Source: Nocardia shimofusensis NBRC 100134 (lineage in GTDB: Bacteria; Actinomycetota; Actinomycetes; Mycobacteriales; Mycobacteriaceae). From it: a DNA stretch of 64,000 bases. Made by a program: the position numbers and the translations under genes. Below are positions 43,045 to 51,313 of the stretch, in pieces. The DNA is taken from NCBI RefSeq assembly GCF_001613125.1, contig NZ_BDBT01000004.1:289698-353697 (forward strand). Direction: 5' to 3'. A model generated the notes under the pieces. The model saw only the letters and a list, made by a program, of their open reading frames with translations. It did no database searches and was not told the DNA's origin. The stretch's first letter is position 1. Each line of letters begins with the position of its first letter.

Positions 43045-44348
43045 GCGAGCACCGCCGTTTCGGCGTGGAAGGGGCGCAGGGGCAGCGGGGCGGGGTCGGC
43101 GCAGGTGGGGCAGCGGCCGGTGAGGTGGGCACGCACCTCGGCGGGGAAGGCGGTGAGCAGGCTTTCGGCGATGTTCGCCGCGGCGTCGAGGGTGGCGCAG
43201 GCTCCGCGCCCGCGCAGGACCGTCGACCAGCGGTGCAGGTTGGCGAGGTCGGTGTCGGTGGCGCGGTGCTCGTGCAGGGCGGTGGCGGCGGCGGCCATGG
43301 CGGCGGTGCCGTTGAAGCAGGAGCCGCACTGGCCCGCGTTCTCGCGGTCGAAGTAGGCGAGGACGGCGGCTGCGATGGTGACGGGGCATTCATCGGTGAG
43401 CAGGGCGACGGCGCCGCAGCCCAGGGCGCTGCCCAATGCGCGCAGGGACTCGTGGTCGAGGGTCGCGTCGAGAATCGGCTCGCCGAGCAGGCCGGAGAAG
43501 TAGCCGCCCATCAGTGCGCCGCGGACCTCGGAGGCGGGCACACCGTGCAGATCCAGCAGCGTCGCGAAGGGCGTGCCGTGGGCGAGTTCGTAGAGGCCGG
43601 GACCGCGTCCGCCGCCGGTGACGGTCGCCAGGAACGTTCCGGGGGAACCGGGGGTACCGACCGCGCGGAACGCCTCGCCGCCGTGGGCCTGGATGAAGGG
43701 CAGGTGCGCCAGTGTCTCGACATTGTTGATCAAGGTCGGCAGGCCGTCGACGCCGCTCTCGAACGGGCGGGGCGGTTTGTCGGTCGGCTTGGCGGGTCCG
43801 CCGTTGACGGCGCGCACCGCGGCGGTTTCCTCGCCGGCGACGTAGCCGGGCTCGACGACCACCAGCTCGATGGGCACCTCGGTGATCGCCGCGGCGTCGA
43901 GTTCGGTCAGCGCGTGGTCGACGGCGCGGGCGGATTCGCCGTCGGAGAGGTACACGACAGCGCGGTGTGCGCCGACGACGGCGGCGGCCAGGCGCAGACC
44001 GTCGAGGACCAGGTGCGGGCGGTGGCGCATCAGCCACTTGTCCTTGATCGAGGCGGGTTCGCCTTCCTCGCCGTTGGCGACGGCCACCGTACGGGAGCCG
44101 CGCAACGCCGCCGCACGGACGCCGGACAGCTTCACCGCGAGCGGAAAGCCGGCCCCGCCGCGCCCGCGCAACCCGGACGTGCTGATCTGGTCGAGCAGTT
44201 CCGCGGTCGCGCCGACTACGCGGTAGCCGCCCTCGGCGCGGTAGCGCGCGAGATCCTCGACATCGTCGATGTCGCGCAGCAATCTGGGGGCGACGCCGGG
44301 CGCGACCGCGACCGTCAGCGCTCGGGGCGGATCGGAATCATGATGCAT
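43041..44348 (-). CDS. NuoF-like NADH-binding flavo-iron-sulfur protein (stand-alone)
   Basis: A 435-residue homologue of the NADH/FMN subunit of complex I. FMN/NADH motifs are GLRGRGGAGFPLAVK (about 57-71), VANGEEGEPASIKDKWLM (about 88-105) and PGYVAGEETAAV. An SLBB segment lies around GTFLATVTGGGRGPGLYE. The cluster motif reads AGQCGSC, then GRGACATLD: compared with E-S-C-G-x-C-x2-C the first Cys is Ala, so only three ligands remain in the usual places. A C-terminal CPTC may compensate. ATG 44348 begins MHHDSDPP. No complex I genes are nearby; the coupled ferredoxin suggests an NADH:ferredoxin reductase. Confidence 0.88.
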   Translation of the reverse strand: MHHDSDPPRALTVAVAPGVAPRLLRDIDDVEDLARYRAEGGYRVVGATAELLDQISTSGLRGRGGAGFPLAVKLSGVRAAALRGSRTVAVANGEEGEPASIKDKWLMRHRPHLVLDGLRLAAAVVGAHRAVVYLSDGESARAVDHALTELDAAAITEVPIELVVVEPGYVAGEETAAVRAVNGGPAKPTDKPPRPFESGVDGLPTLINNVETLAHLPFIQAHGGEAFRAVGTPGSPGTFLATVTGGGRGPGLYELAHGTPFATLLDLHGVPASEVRGALMGGYFSGLLGEPILDATLDHESLRALGSALGCGAVALLTDECPVTIAAAVLAYFDRENAGQCGSCFNGTAAMAAAATALHEHRATDTDLANLHRWSTVLRGRGACATLDAAANIAESLLTAFPAEVRAHLTGRCPTCADPAPLPLRPFHAETAVLA

Positions 44349-44457
44349 GGCAACCTCTTCGGTGGTCGCGGCGAGACGTGCCCGGCGTGCGAACGGGCTC
44401 GGGCACGGGTGGCCGATTCGGCCGGTGGGACGCGGACGGCCGGATAGTCTTTCCGGC

Positions 44458-44976
44458 ATGAGAACCGCGGTGCTGCGTATCGACGTCGATCCGGGGCGTG
44501 AGCTGACCGCCGGGCAACGGGCGGACGGTCTGGCCGCGTTGCAGGCGGAACTCGCCGACCAGGGCGCCGAACTCCTCGGCCTCCGCGTGTCGAGCGCCGA
44601 TCAGGGCCTCGCGGGGACGGCCGCCGTGAGCTCGGCCGAGAAGGACGCGCCACCCAGGGAGCTGCAATTCCTGCTCGACACCGCCGACGCCGAGGCTTCG
44701 CTGAGCACGCTGGTCACCCTGTGCGCGAGGGCCTTCCACACCGCTCCGCAACCGGGCGTGGTGACCTACCTCAGCCGGGGCACCGACGACGATGCCCACG
44801 GCGTCCTGGCCGGCTTCGGGCTGCGCGGCGCAGTCACCCGCTCCCTCGACGACGACGGTTTCGACATCGTCCACGTCCGCCTGCGCGAGGATGACCTGCG
44901 CCGGGTGCCGGAGAGCCGCATCCACACCGCCCTGGAGGCGTCGCTGAACTGCGAGGTCCGGATCGACATCGACTGA
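44458..44976 (+). CDS. Hypothetical protein
   Basis: A 172-residue protein I do not recognise. It begins MRTAVLRIDVDPGRELTAGQ, has alternating strand/helix predictions and no signal peptide or membrane helix. The end (IHTALEASLNCEVRIDID) is acidic. It starts 109 bases from the divergent NuoF-like gene and may be coregulated. It ends 29 bases before the convergent alpha/beta hydrolase with a terminator stem between. Confidence 0.7.
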   Translation: MRTAVLRIDVDPGRELTAGQRADGLAALQAELADQGAELLGLRVSSADQGLAGTAAVSSAEKDAPPRELQFLLDTADAEASLSTLVTLCARAFHTAPQPGVVTYLSRGTDDDAHGVLAGFGLRGAVTRSLDDDGFDIVHVRLREDDLRRVPESRIHTALEASLNCEVRIDID

Positions 44977-44988
44977 GCGGGTCCACGA

Positions 44989-45018
44989 CCTCGGCCGGAC
45001 ATCGTTCATCGGCCGAGG
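44989..45018. terminator. 9-bp stem-loop between convergent genes
   Basis: CCTCGGCCG (44989-44997) pairs with CGGCCGAGG (45010-45018). The right arm lies within the last codons of the leftward hydrolase. Bidirectional terminator for the hypothetical gene and the catabolic operon. Confidence 0.65.
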
Positions 45019-45872
45019 AATTCCAGGATCGGGGGCGCGGCCTGCACCCACGTGTCGAACATGTTGAATCGCTTCACCCGCCCCATCGCGCGATCCTGCA
45101 TCGCCCGCTCCCACGCATCCTCCGGCCACGGCGGGTCGATCAGCGTGGAGCCGGCGATCAGGCAGGAGATCTCCAGCGAGGTCCGCTTCGGATGGTCGAT
45201 ATCGTGCTCGCCACCCCGAATGATCAGGGTGGGCACCTGGATTCGATCGAATTCGTCGTCGTCGACGCCGGGAATGGTCTGGCCCGGCTTCTGCACATAG
45301 GCGTTGAGCCAGCGCAGCGAGAGTTTCACGAACTCGTCGGCGTCGAGAGCGAGCAGCCGCTTCTCGTTGGCGGGATTGGCCTCGACGCGCTCGCGCCACT
45401 CTTTGAGCCGGAGCAGTCCGGCCACGCCCGCCCCGCGCACCACCTGCAGGCTGGGCAGGATGTAGTGGGCGCCGAGATTGAACGTGCCGTAGGTGCCGCC
45501 GACGATATTCCACAACACCAGCTTGTCGACCAGTTCCGGGTAGCGGATGGCGGTCAGGATCGAGTCCCGCGCCCCGCCGGAACCACCCGCGAGCACGCAC
45601 GGCGCGAGGTCGAGCCCGGTGAGCAGTCCGGCCAGGGTCTCGGCGCGCATATGGGATTCGGTCCGGCCGTAGAACTGCACGTCGGAGGCCCCGCAGTTGG
45701 GCCGGTCCCACAGCAGCACCCGATACCCGCCGGCGACGAGAGCTTCGGCGAGGGGACGCAGGCCGGGGATGTCCATTCCGTAGCGTCCGCCGGGAGTCAG
45801 CACGATGAGATCGCCGCTCTCGCCGAGGATCTCGTAGACGACGTCACCGCCGTTGATCGCCAGTGCGGGCAT
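45006..45872 (-). CDS. Alpha/beta hydrolase
   Basis: A 288-residue alpha/beta hydrolase. Elbow AGGSGGARDS (Ser near 98), LIVLTPGGRYGMDIPGLRPLAEALVAGGYRVLLWDRPNCGASD and a probable acid at RGGEHDIDHP. The nucleophile elbow GGSGG resembles those of C-C bond or ester hydrolases in aromatic degradation. Last gene of the seven-gene leftward catabolic operon, 9 bases after the Rieske gene. Confidence 0.87.
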   Translation of the reverse strand: MPALAINGGDVVYEILGESGDLIVLTPGGRYGMDIPGLRPLAEALVAGGYRVLLWDRPNCGASDVQFYGRTESHMRAETLAGLLTGLDLAPCVLAGGSGGARDSILTAIRYPELVDKLVLWNIVGGTYGTFNLGAHYILPSLQVVRGAGVAGLLRLKEWRERVEANPANEKRLLALDADEFVKLSLRWLNAYVQKPGQTIPGVDDDEFDRIQVPTLIIRGGEHDIDHPKRTSLEISCLIAGSTLIDPPWPEDAWERAMQDRAMGRVKRFNMFDTWVQAAPPILEFLGR

Positions 45873-45881
45873 GCGCGCTCC

Positions 45882-46322
45882 TCACGCTTGCACGACGACC
45901 GAGTCACCGACGATCCGCACCGGGTAGGTGCGAATGCTCCACTCCGGCTTGACGGTGGTCGTCCCGGTCGCCAGTTCGAAGCCCCACTGGTGCCAGGGGC
46001 AGTAGATGAACTCCTTGTCGCGCAACATCACCGCGTCGCCGGGGACGTTCTCGTCCACCACCGTGCGGCCCCTGGTGCGGCCCGCGCACAGCGGTCCGCC
46101 CTCGTGCGGGCAGTAGTTCGCGATGGCGTGGAAGGTGCCGCCGACGTTGTAGACGCCGACGCCGTGCCTGCCGATCGGCACGACCTTGTGCTCGCCCGGC
46201 GCGATCTCGTCGACCCGGGCGACCACGTGCTCGCGCCCTTGCGCCAGCCGAACCGGCCGCTCGCCGGTTCTGTCGGCCGTCTTCGCGGCCTCGGGCGGCT
46301 CGGCCATCGCCGACTCACTCAT
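45882..46322 (-). CDS. Rieske [2Fe-2S] ferredoxin-like protein
   Basis: A 146-residue Rieske protein. Cluster ligands are in CPHEGGPLC (C-x-H) and YCPWHQW (C-x2-H), about 17 residues further apart than in typical dioxygenase ferredoxins because of the insertion RTRGRTVVDENVPGDAVMLRD. It may carry electrons or be part of an oxygenase, but no catalytic oxygenase domain is present in this operon. ATG 46322 directly abuts the upstream amidohydrolase stop. Confidence 0.9.
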   Translation of the reverse strand: MSESAMAEPPEAAKTADRTGERPVRLAQGREHVVARVDEIAPGEHKVVPIGRHGVGVYNVGGTFHAIANYCPHEGGPLCAGRTRGRTVVDENVPGDAVMLRDKEFIYCPWHQWGFELATGTTTVKPEWSIRTYPVRIVGDSVVVQA

Positions 46323-47465
46323 TCAGAACACCCGCCGTCGACCGGTGATCGCCGGTACGGTCTCCGGCAGGTGATAGGTCTGAATCCCGTTGAGATACAT
46401 GACCTTGTCGCGCGCCGCGACCGGCAGATGCTTCACCAGCCAGCGCGGATCGTCGAAGGTCCAGTGCGGATAGTCCGAGGAGTACAGCAGGATCTTGTCC
46501 GCCTCCATCCACTCGAACGCCCGGGTCAGTTCGGTCTTGTCCTCCGGGTAGTCCAGCGGCTGGGTGGTGAACTTGATGTGCTCCTTGACGTACTCCGAGG
46601 GCTTGCGCTTGATCGTCATCCACTGCTTGCGCGCGGCGTAGATGGCGTCCATCCGCCACATCAGCGGCAGGATCCAGGTGAAGGCGTGCTCGACGAACAC
46701 GATCCGCAGGGTGGGGAAGCGGTCGAAGACGCCGTCGAAGATCAGGCTCATGATCTGGTTCGCGGCGAGCAGCGAGTAGGTGACCATGAAATCGTGGTTG
46801 TAGCTGGGGAATCCGACCGGCGGCATGGGCATGGTCTCGAAGGCGCCGCGGCCGAGATGGCAGCTGACCACGATGTCGTGGCGGGTCGCGGCCTCCCAGA
46901 TCGGGTAGTACTTGGGGTCGCCCCAGGCCGGGCGCGGCTCGGCCTTGATCAGGATCTGCGACATGAACGGGTGGCCTGCCCAGTGCTCGATCTCGCGGAC
47001 CGCGCCCGCCGGGTCGTCGACGGCGGCGCAGATGGAGCCGCGCCAGCGCTGATGCCAGTTGTTCTTCGGGTCCAGCCAGTGGTTGGCGAGCCAGTGGTTG
47101 ATACCGGTGGCCATCGCCTGGGTCGCCTCCGGGATCCTGGCCGCTTTGACGGTCGGTTCCAGGATGGCGATATCCGAGCCCGCCTCCACGATGAGCTGCT
47201 GGAACGCCAGTTCCGGTGAGCTGCCGGGGAATTCGCCGTCCTCGGGGAACGAGTCGACCCGCATGGCGTAGGAGTGGGCGTAGTCGGGGGCGTCGTAGAT
47301 GATGATGTCGCCGACCTTGTGACTACGGAAGTAGGCGCTGCGATACGGCTCGGGGATGTAGTCGACGAGTTCCCCGCGCCGGGGCACGGGGTGCACGTCG
47401 GAGTCGACCACCCGTACGGCGATCTGCTGGGGTGCGGGGGCGCGGTGCTGTTCGTGGGTCAGCAT
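46323..47465 (-). CDS. Amidohydrolase-2 family metal-dependent hydrolase/decarboxylase
   Basis: A 380-residue ACMSD-like TIM-barrel protein. Metal ligands are plausible in VDSDVHPVP (DxH), CHLGRGAFE, VEHAFTWILPLMWRMD and the Asp of YSSDYPHW. The family contains non-oxidative decarboxylases and C-C hydrolases acting on cyclic carboxylates. GGAAGGA lies 7 bases before ATG 47465. It overlaps its paralogous neighbour by 7 bases. Confidence 0.9.
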   Translation of the reverse strand: MLTHEQHRAPAPQQIAVRVVDSDVHPVPRRGELVDYIPEPYRSAYFRSHKVGDIIIYDAPDYAHSYAMRVDSFPEDGEFPGSSPELAFQQLIVEAGSDIAILEPTVKAARIPEATQAMATGINHWLANHWLDPKNNWHQRWRGSICAAVDDPAGAVREIEHWAGHPFMSQILIKAEPRPAWGDPKYYPIWEAATRHDIVVSCHLGRGAFETMPMPPVGFPSYNHDFMVTYSLLAANQIMSLIFDGVFDRFPTLRIVFVEHAFTWILPLMWRMDAIYAARKQWMTIKRKPSEYVKEHIKFTTQPLDYPEDKTELTRAFEWMEADKILLYSSDYPHWTFDDPRWLVKHLPVAARDKVMYLNGIQTYHLPETVPAITGRRRVF

Positions 47466-48559
47466 GGCCGTCCTTCCTTCGCGGCGGGGATCTCGATCCC
47501 GTAGAGGCTCGCGGCGTTGGCCCAGCAGAGCTTGTCGCGTTGCTCGGCAGTCAGTGCCGCGGGCAGTGCTGTGTCGACATCGGCGCAGTGCCAGTGCGGG
47601 TAGCTCGAGCCGAACATCACCATGTCTTGTTTGCCGGTGAAGTCCAGCCATTCCGAGGCGAATTCGGCATCGCCGGGACCGTCGATGCTGTTGTGTACGA
47701 AGTACACGTGCCCGGGCAGGTAGTCGCCGGGCATCTTCGGCGCCCACGGGGTCTGCTCGAGGTGCGGGCGGCCGAAAGTGTCCATCCGCCAGGTGAACGG
47801 GGTCAGCAGATCCGCGCCGCCGTCGGCCCAGACGAACTTCAGGTCGCCGAAGCGCTCGAAGACACCCTCGGCCACCATGTTCATCAGGTGATAGATGTAG
47901 TTCAGCGACATGAAGCCGTAGTACTGCTCGTAGCCTCGGGTGTGACCCGACGGCGTCGGCGGGAAGGCGATGGACTCGCCGGTCTCGATGTGCGCGGCGA
48001 CCGGCAGGCCTGCCTCGGCGGCGGCTTCCCACAGCGGCCAGAACTGCGGTTTGCCGTAGAGCTCACGCGACTGCAGCGGGACGCCGACCTGGACGACCCG
48101 GGGATGATCGCCCCAGCGCCGGATCTCGCGCAGCGCGCCGGGGATGTCCTCCGGATTGACGCGGATGGTGCCGCGATAACGCTCGCTGTACTCGCCGGAA
48201 TCCAGCCAGCGGGTCACCATCATCTCGTTGTGCGCGGCCAGGACCGCCGAGGTGAGGTGCCGGTCGGGCAGCACGCCCCGGGTCATCGGATGCAGGATCG
48301 CCACATCCACGCCGCGCTCGCCGAACAACTGCGCACCGGCGAACGCAGGATCACTGCCCGGATAGCGCTTGTCCGGACCGCGCGTCCCGGCGGCGTATTC
48401 CCCGCCGGGCGCGCCGTACCAGTCCATCTCGGCGTCGGGGACGCCCCTGCTCTTGAACGGCTCCCGCAGGAACGAGCGCATGTCCCGGTTGGAGGAGAAG
48501 AAGATGTGCACGCTGGCGTCGATGACCGGTGTCCGCGTGCCGTCGGGATGGGTCCTCAT
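47459..48559 (-). CDS. Amidohydrolase-2 family metal-dependent hydrolase/decarboxylase (second)
   Basis: A 366-residue homologue of the downstream neighbour with IDASVHIFF in place of the DxH entry motif, AAHIETGES, VWADGGADLLTPFTWRMD and FGSSYPHW. Where the paralogue has SSDYPHW the usual metal Asp is replaced by Ser (GSSYPHW), and its first motif is DASVH rather than DSDVH. The pair may therefore be a heteromer with one altered active site, or this copy may use another metal arrangement. Starts within the stop of the P450 gene (TGATG). Confidence 0.87.
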   Translation of the reverse strand: MRTHPDGTRTPVIDASVHIFFSSNRDMRSFLREPFKSRGVPDAEMDWYGAPGGEYAAGTRGPDKRYPGSDPAFAGAQLFGERGVDVAILHPMTRGVLPDRHLTSAVLAAHNEMMVTRWLDSGEYSERYRGTIRVNPEDIPGALREIRRWGDHPRVVQVGVPLQSRELYGKPQFWPLWEAAAEAGLPVAAHIETGESIAFPPTPSGHTRGYEQYYGFMSLNYIYHLMNMVAEGVFERFGDLKFVWADGGADLLTPFTWRMDTFGRPHLEQTPWAPKMPGDYLPGHVYFVHNSIDGPGDAEFASEWLDFTGKQDMVMFGSSYPHWHCADVDTALPAALTAEQRDKLCWANAASLYGIEIPAAKEGRPC

Positions 48560-49926
48560 CAGTCGACGCGGGCGATGTCGGGCCGTTCGGTCACCGGCGC
48601 GGCCAAACCCTGTTCGTCGCAGATGCGCTGCAGTTTCTCCAGCGTCTCCTCCAGGCCGGCACCCAATCGCGGACCCGGTGTGAAAGTGGCGGGCAGATGG
48701 CGCATGCCCTGGATGACGCCGATCGTGTCGTAGTGCACGGTGCCCTCGGGATCGCAGCGGTAGTCGGGCATGCGATCGAGCACGGCGGTCACCATCGACT
48801 TGAACACGGTGCGCGCGACATTCGACCCGATGCAACGGTGCACGCCGAGACCGAAACTGAAGTGCCGGTTGCCCTTGCGGTCCAGCACGACCTCGTTCGG
48901 GTCGGGGAAGACCTCCGGGTCGCGGTTGGCCATCGCCCACGACAGCCACAGCCGCTCGCCCTCCTCGAGCACGGTCCCGTTGACCGGACACTCGGCGGCG
49001 ATGGTGCGACCGTCGCCGGGCGCGGGGGTGAAGTAGCGCAGGAACTCCTCGGTCGCCTGATCGAGCAGGGACTCGCGCTCGCGGCTGAGCACCTCGCGCT
49101 GATCGGGGTGCTGGGACAACCATTCCAGCGAATGCGCGGTCAGCGCGGTGGTGGTGTCGAAGCCGCCGCCGATGATGAGACCGAGCATGCCCAGCATCTC
49201 CAGGTCGGGGGCGGGCTCGCCGTCGATGCGCAGATCGACCAGCGCCTTGACCAGGCCGGGGCGCGGATTCTCCTTGATCTCCACGAGGCTGGTCAGCAGA
49301 TCCAGTCCCATCTGGCGGTGCATCTCGGCGACCCGGACGGCGTCGGGAGAGTCCTCCGGGGTGTAGACCGCCGCGTGCACGGGCTCGCTGTAGAGCGACC
49401 ACTTCTTCAGCGGGATGCCGAGCATGGCCAGGGTCAGCACGGCCGGGACGACATTGGCCAGGTCGTCGACGAAATCGATGCGGCCGGTCTCGATCTTCTC
49501 GTCGATGGCGGCGCGGGTGATCTCGTCGATCAGCGGCACCCAGCGGCGCACGGCCGCGGGGGAGAGATAGGGGTTGAGCACCGAGCGGTACTGGCGATGC
49601 TCGGGGTCGTCCATCTCCAGCATGCCGCCGCGCACGAGGGCGGCTCGCCGCGCGGTCGGGATGGAGATGCCCTTGTAGCCCTTACGAACTCCGTTGACAT
49701 CGTGGTCGTTGGAGACGTGCGGGCTGCGGGCGAGTTCGAAGACCACATTGGCGCCCGCGGCGACCCAGTGACCGTCGTAGGTGTCGGTCCACGCGAGGGG
49801 GCACTTGGTGTGCATCTCCTCGGTGATCTCCTCGAACCGGTGCCGGTACTCGGGGGTGTGCCGGTCGAAGTGGTAGGCGTGCTGTTGTTTGCGGCCCCGG
49901 TCGGCGACCGCATCGTCGATGGTCAC
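48559..49926 (-). CDS. Cytochrome P450
   Basis: A 455-residue bacterial P450, longer than average. I-helix IIGGGFDTTTALTAH, ExxR EEFLR, heme loop FSFGLGVHRCIGSNVAR. GTG 49926 follows GAGGAATTGAAGCC. Lies in an operon with a ferredoxin and a mycofactocin-type dehydrogenase, so it probably hydroxylates an alicyclic or terpenoid substrate whose alcohol is then oxidised. Codes on the same transcript as two amidohydrolases. Confidence 0.93.
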   Translation of the reverse strand: MTIDDAVADRGRKQQHAYHFDRHTPEYRHRFEEITEEMHTKCPLAWTDTYDGHWVAAGANVVFELARSPHVSNDHDVNGVRKGYKGISIPTARRAALVRGGMLEMDDPEHRQYRSVLNPYLSPAAVRRWVPLIDEITRAAIDEKIETGRIDFVDDLANVVPAVLTLAMLGIPLKKWSLYSEPVHAAVYTPEDSPDAVRVAEMHRQMGLDLLTSLVEIKENPRPGLVKALVDLRIDGEPAPDLEMLGMLGLIIGGGFDTTTALTAHSLEWLSQHPDQREVLSRERESLLDQATEEFLRYFTPAPGDGRTIAAECPVNGTVLEEGERLWLSWAMANRDPEVFPDPNEVVLDRKGNRHFSFGLGVHRCIGSNVARTVFKSMVTAVLDRMPDYRCDPEGTVHYDTIGVIQGMRHLPATFTPGPRLGAGLEETLEKLQRICDEQGLAAPVTERPDIARVD

Positions 49927-49954
49927 GGCTTCAATTCCTCTGGCTATCGGGGGG

Positions 49955-50082
49955 ATACGGTTCGCGACGCATGTGCCGGCGGGCGGCTCATTGCCGTTCG
50001 AGCAGGATGATCGCCCGGAGATGCGGTGCGCGACGCATGTGCCGGCGGAAGGGTCATCCCTGGTCGAGCAGGGTGATCGCGC
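49955..50082. repeat. Imperfect tandem duplication of the ferredoxin 3' end
   Basis: Two copies about 62 bp long, 66 bp apart (about 49955-50016 and 50021-50082), share the core GCGACGCATGTGCCGGCGG and GTTCGAGCAGG-like ends. The right copy covers the last codons of the ferredoxin gene. The left copy reads in the same way (RAIILLERQ-stop against RAITLLDQG-stop). It looks like a duplicated or decayed ferredoxin tail between ferredoxin and P450. Confidence 0.75.
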
Positions 50083-50254
50083 GTTCGGGGCAGGAGCGCG
50101 CGGCTTCGCGCACCTTGTCCTCCTGCCCGGGAGCGACATCCTCCGACGCCGGTGTGGCGTGCCCGTCGATGTCGCTGAGTTCGAAGGCATCGGGCGCGCT
50201 GATGGCGCAGAGGGTGTGACCCTGACAGCGTTCCGAATCGACTCTGACCTTCAC
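50054..50254 (-). CDS. Ferredoxin, single-cluster P450-partner type
   Basis: A 66-residue ferredoxin (MKVRVDSERCQGHTLCAISA ... RSCPERAITLL) with C-x5-C and a distal CP, the pattern of [3Fe-4S] ferredoxins next to actinobacterial P450 genes. GTG 50254 lies 14 bases after the dehydrogenase stop. Very likely the electron donor of the adjacent P450. Confidence 0.9.
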   Translation of the reverse strand: MKVRVDSERCQGHTLCAISAPDAFELSDIDGHATPASEDVAPGQEDKVREAARSCPERAITLLDQG

Positions 50255-50268
50255 GGAGATTCCTTCGC

Positions 50269-51129
50269 TCAGATGTGGTAGTCGTACCACTTCAGGTAGC
50301 CGCCGCCGTCGACGCGCACCTGCAGGCCGGTGACATAGCGGGCCTCGTCGGAGGCCAGGAAGACGATCGCGTTGCTGATGTCCTCGGGCTCGACGTAGCG
50401 GATCGGCATGGCCTGCTGCACGGCGAAGACCGGCTCGGCGTCGGCGCGCGTCGGGTGCTCGAGATCGGGCCGGAACGACCGGTACATCGGCTCGCTCTGC
50501 AACATCGGGGTGTTGCAGTTGGTGGGATGTACGACATTGGCGCGCATCCCCCGCGGCGCGAGCTGGCGGCCGAGTTCGTAGACGTAGGCGGTGAGCGCGC
50601 GCTTGGAGTGCACGTAGGCCATGCCGCCGGGGTCCTTGCCGGGCTGATCCACCTTGTTGATGTCGATCAACGAGGCGGTCGAGCCGGTGGCGATGATGGA
50701 CGCGCCCTCGGACAGATGCGGCAGCGCCACCTGGATCGCGTTGATGGTGCCGATGAGATTGGTGTTGATGACGTCGGTCCACGCCTGCATCTGCGGCTCG
50801 CCCTTCATCCCGGCGATACCGGCCTGGGCGACGACGATGTCCAGTCGGCCGAGTTCGGCGATGCCGGCCTCCAGCGCGGTCTTCAGCTGTCCGGCATCGC
50901 GCACGTCGGCCTTCGCGGTGTAGGCGCGCCTGCCGGTCTTGGCAACCAGATCGGCCGTCTCCTGCAGGTCTTCCGGTGTCGCCAGCGCGTAGCCGACGGT
51001 GTCGATGTTCTCGCACAGGTCGACCGCGATGATGTCGGCGCCCTCCTCGGCGAGACGCACTGCGTGACTGCGGCCCTGACCGCGCGCCGCGCCGGTGATG
51101 AACGCGACCTTGCCCTCCACACGTCCCAC
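50269..51129 (-). CDS. SDR family oxidoreductase, mycofactocin-coupled (carveol dehydrogenase-like)
   Basis: A 286-residue SDR with the signature of mycofactocin-associated members: FITGAARGQGRSHAVRLAEE, then DIIAVDLCENIDTVGYALATPEDLQET, an insertion after the second strand that buries NAD. The catalytic set is Ser in ATGSTAS and YVHSK. Such enzymes hold NAD tightly and need mycofactocin to pass electrons on, and commonly oxidise terpenoid or alicyclic alcohols. GTG 51129 with GGAAGGAG upstream. First gene of the leftward operon. Confidence 0.9.
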   Translation of the reverse strand: MGRVEGKVAFITGAARGQGRSHAVRLAEEGADIIAVDLCENIDTVGYALATPEDLQETADLVAKTGRRAYTAKADVRDAGQLKTALEAGIAELGRLDIVVAQAGIAGMKGEPQMQAWTDVINTNLIGTINAIQVALPHLSEGASIIATGSTASLIDINKVDQPGKDPGGMAYVHSKRALTAYVYELGRQLAPRGMRANVVHPTNCNTPMLQSEPMYRSFRPDLEHPTRADAEPVFAVQQAMPIRYVEPEDISNAIVFLASDEARYVTGLQVRVDGGGYLKWYDYHI

Positions 51130-51148
51130 AGCTGCTCCTTCCCTCTGA

Positions 51149-51217
51149 AATCCTTGCAAGAACAATCCTTGCGATAAATGAGAACGGTACTCTTCGCGCA
51201 ATGAGCCCGCAAGGATT
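51149..51217. promoter_or_regulatory. Three AATCCTTGC elements in the divergent island promoter
   Basis: AATCCTTGC occurs at 51149-51157 and 51164-51172 (direct), and as GCAAGGATT at 51209-51217 (inverted), between the leftward SDR and rightward synthetase. A weak GAGAAT-type repeat (GAGAACGGTACTCTT, 51180-51194) lies between them and another half-conserved site at 51269-51283. This looks like a control region with two kinds of site. Confidence 0.5.
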
Positions 51218-51313
51218 CCGACACGGCTACTCGCCTGAAATGTCTGGTTCTACCGCGTGCGCACGCTTGAGAATGATGTTTCCGTTAGGTGCTACCGGAA
51301 GTGACGGCCGACC

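Noticed and set aside
49955..50082. CRISPR-like direct repeats
   Set aside because: Only two imperfect copies, one of which is coding sequence of the ferredoxin; better explained as a local duplication.
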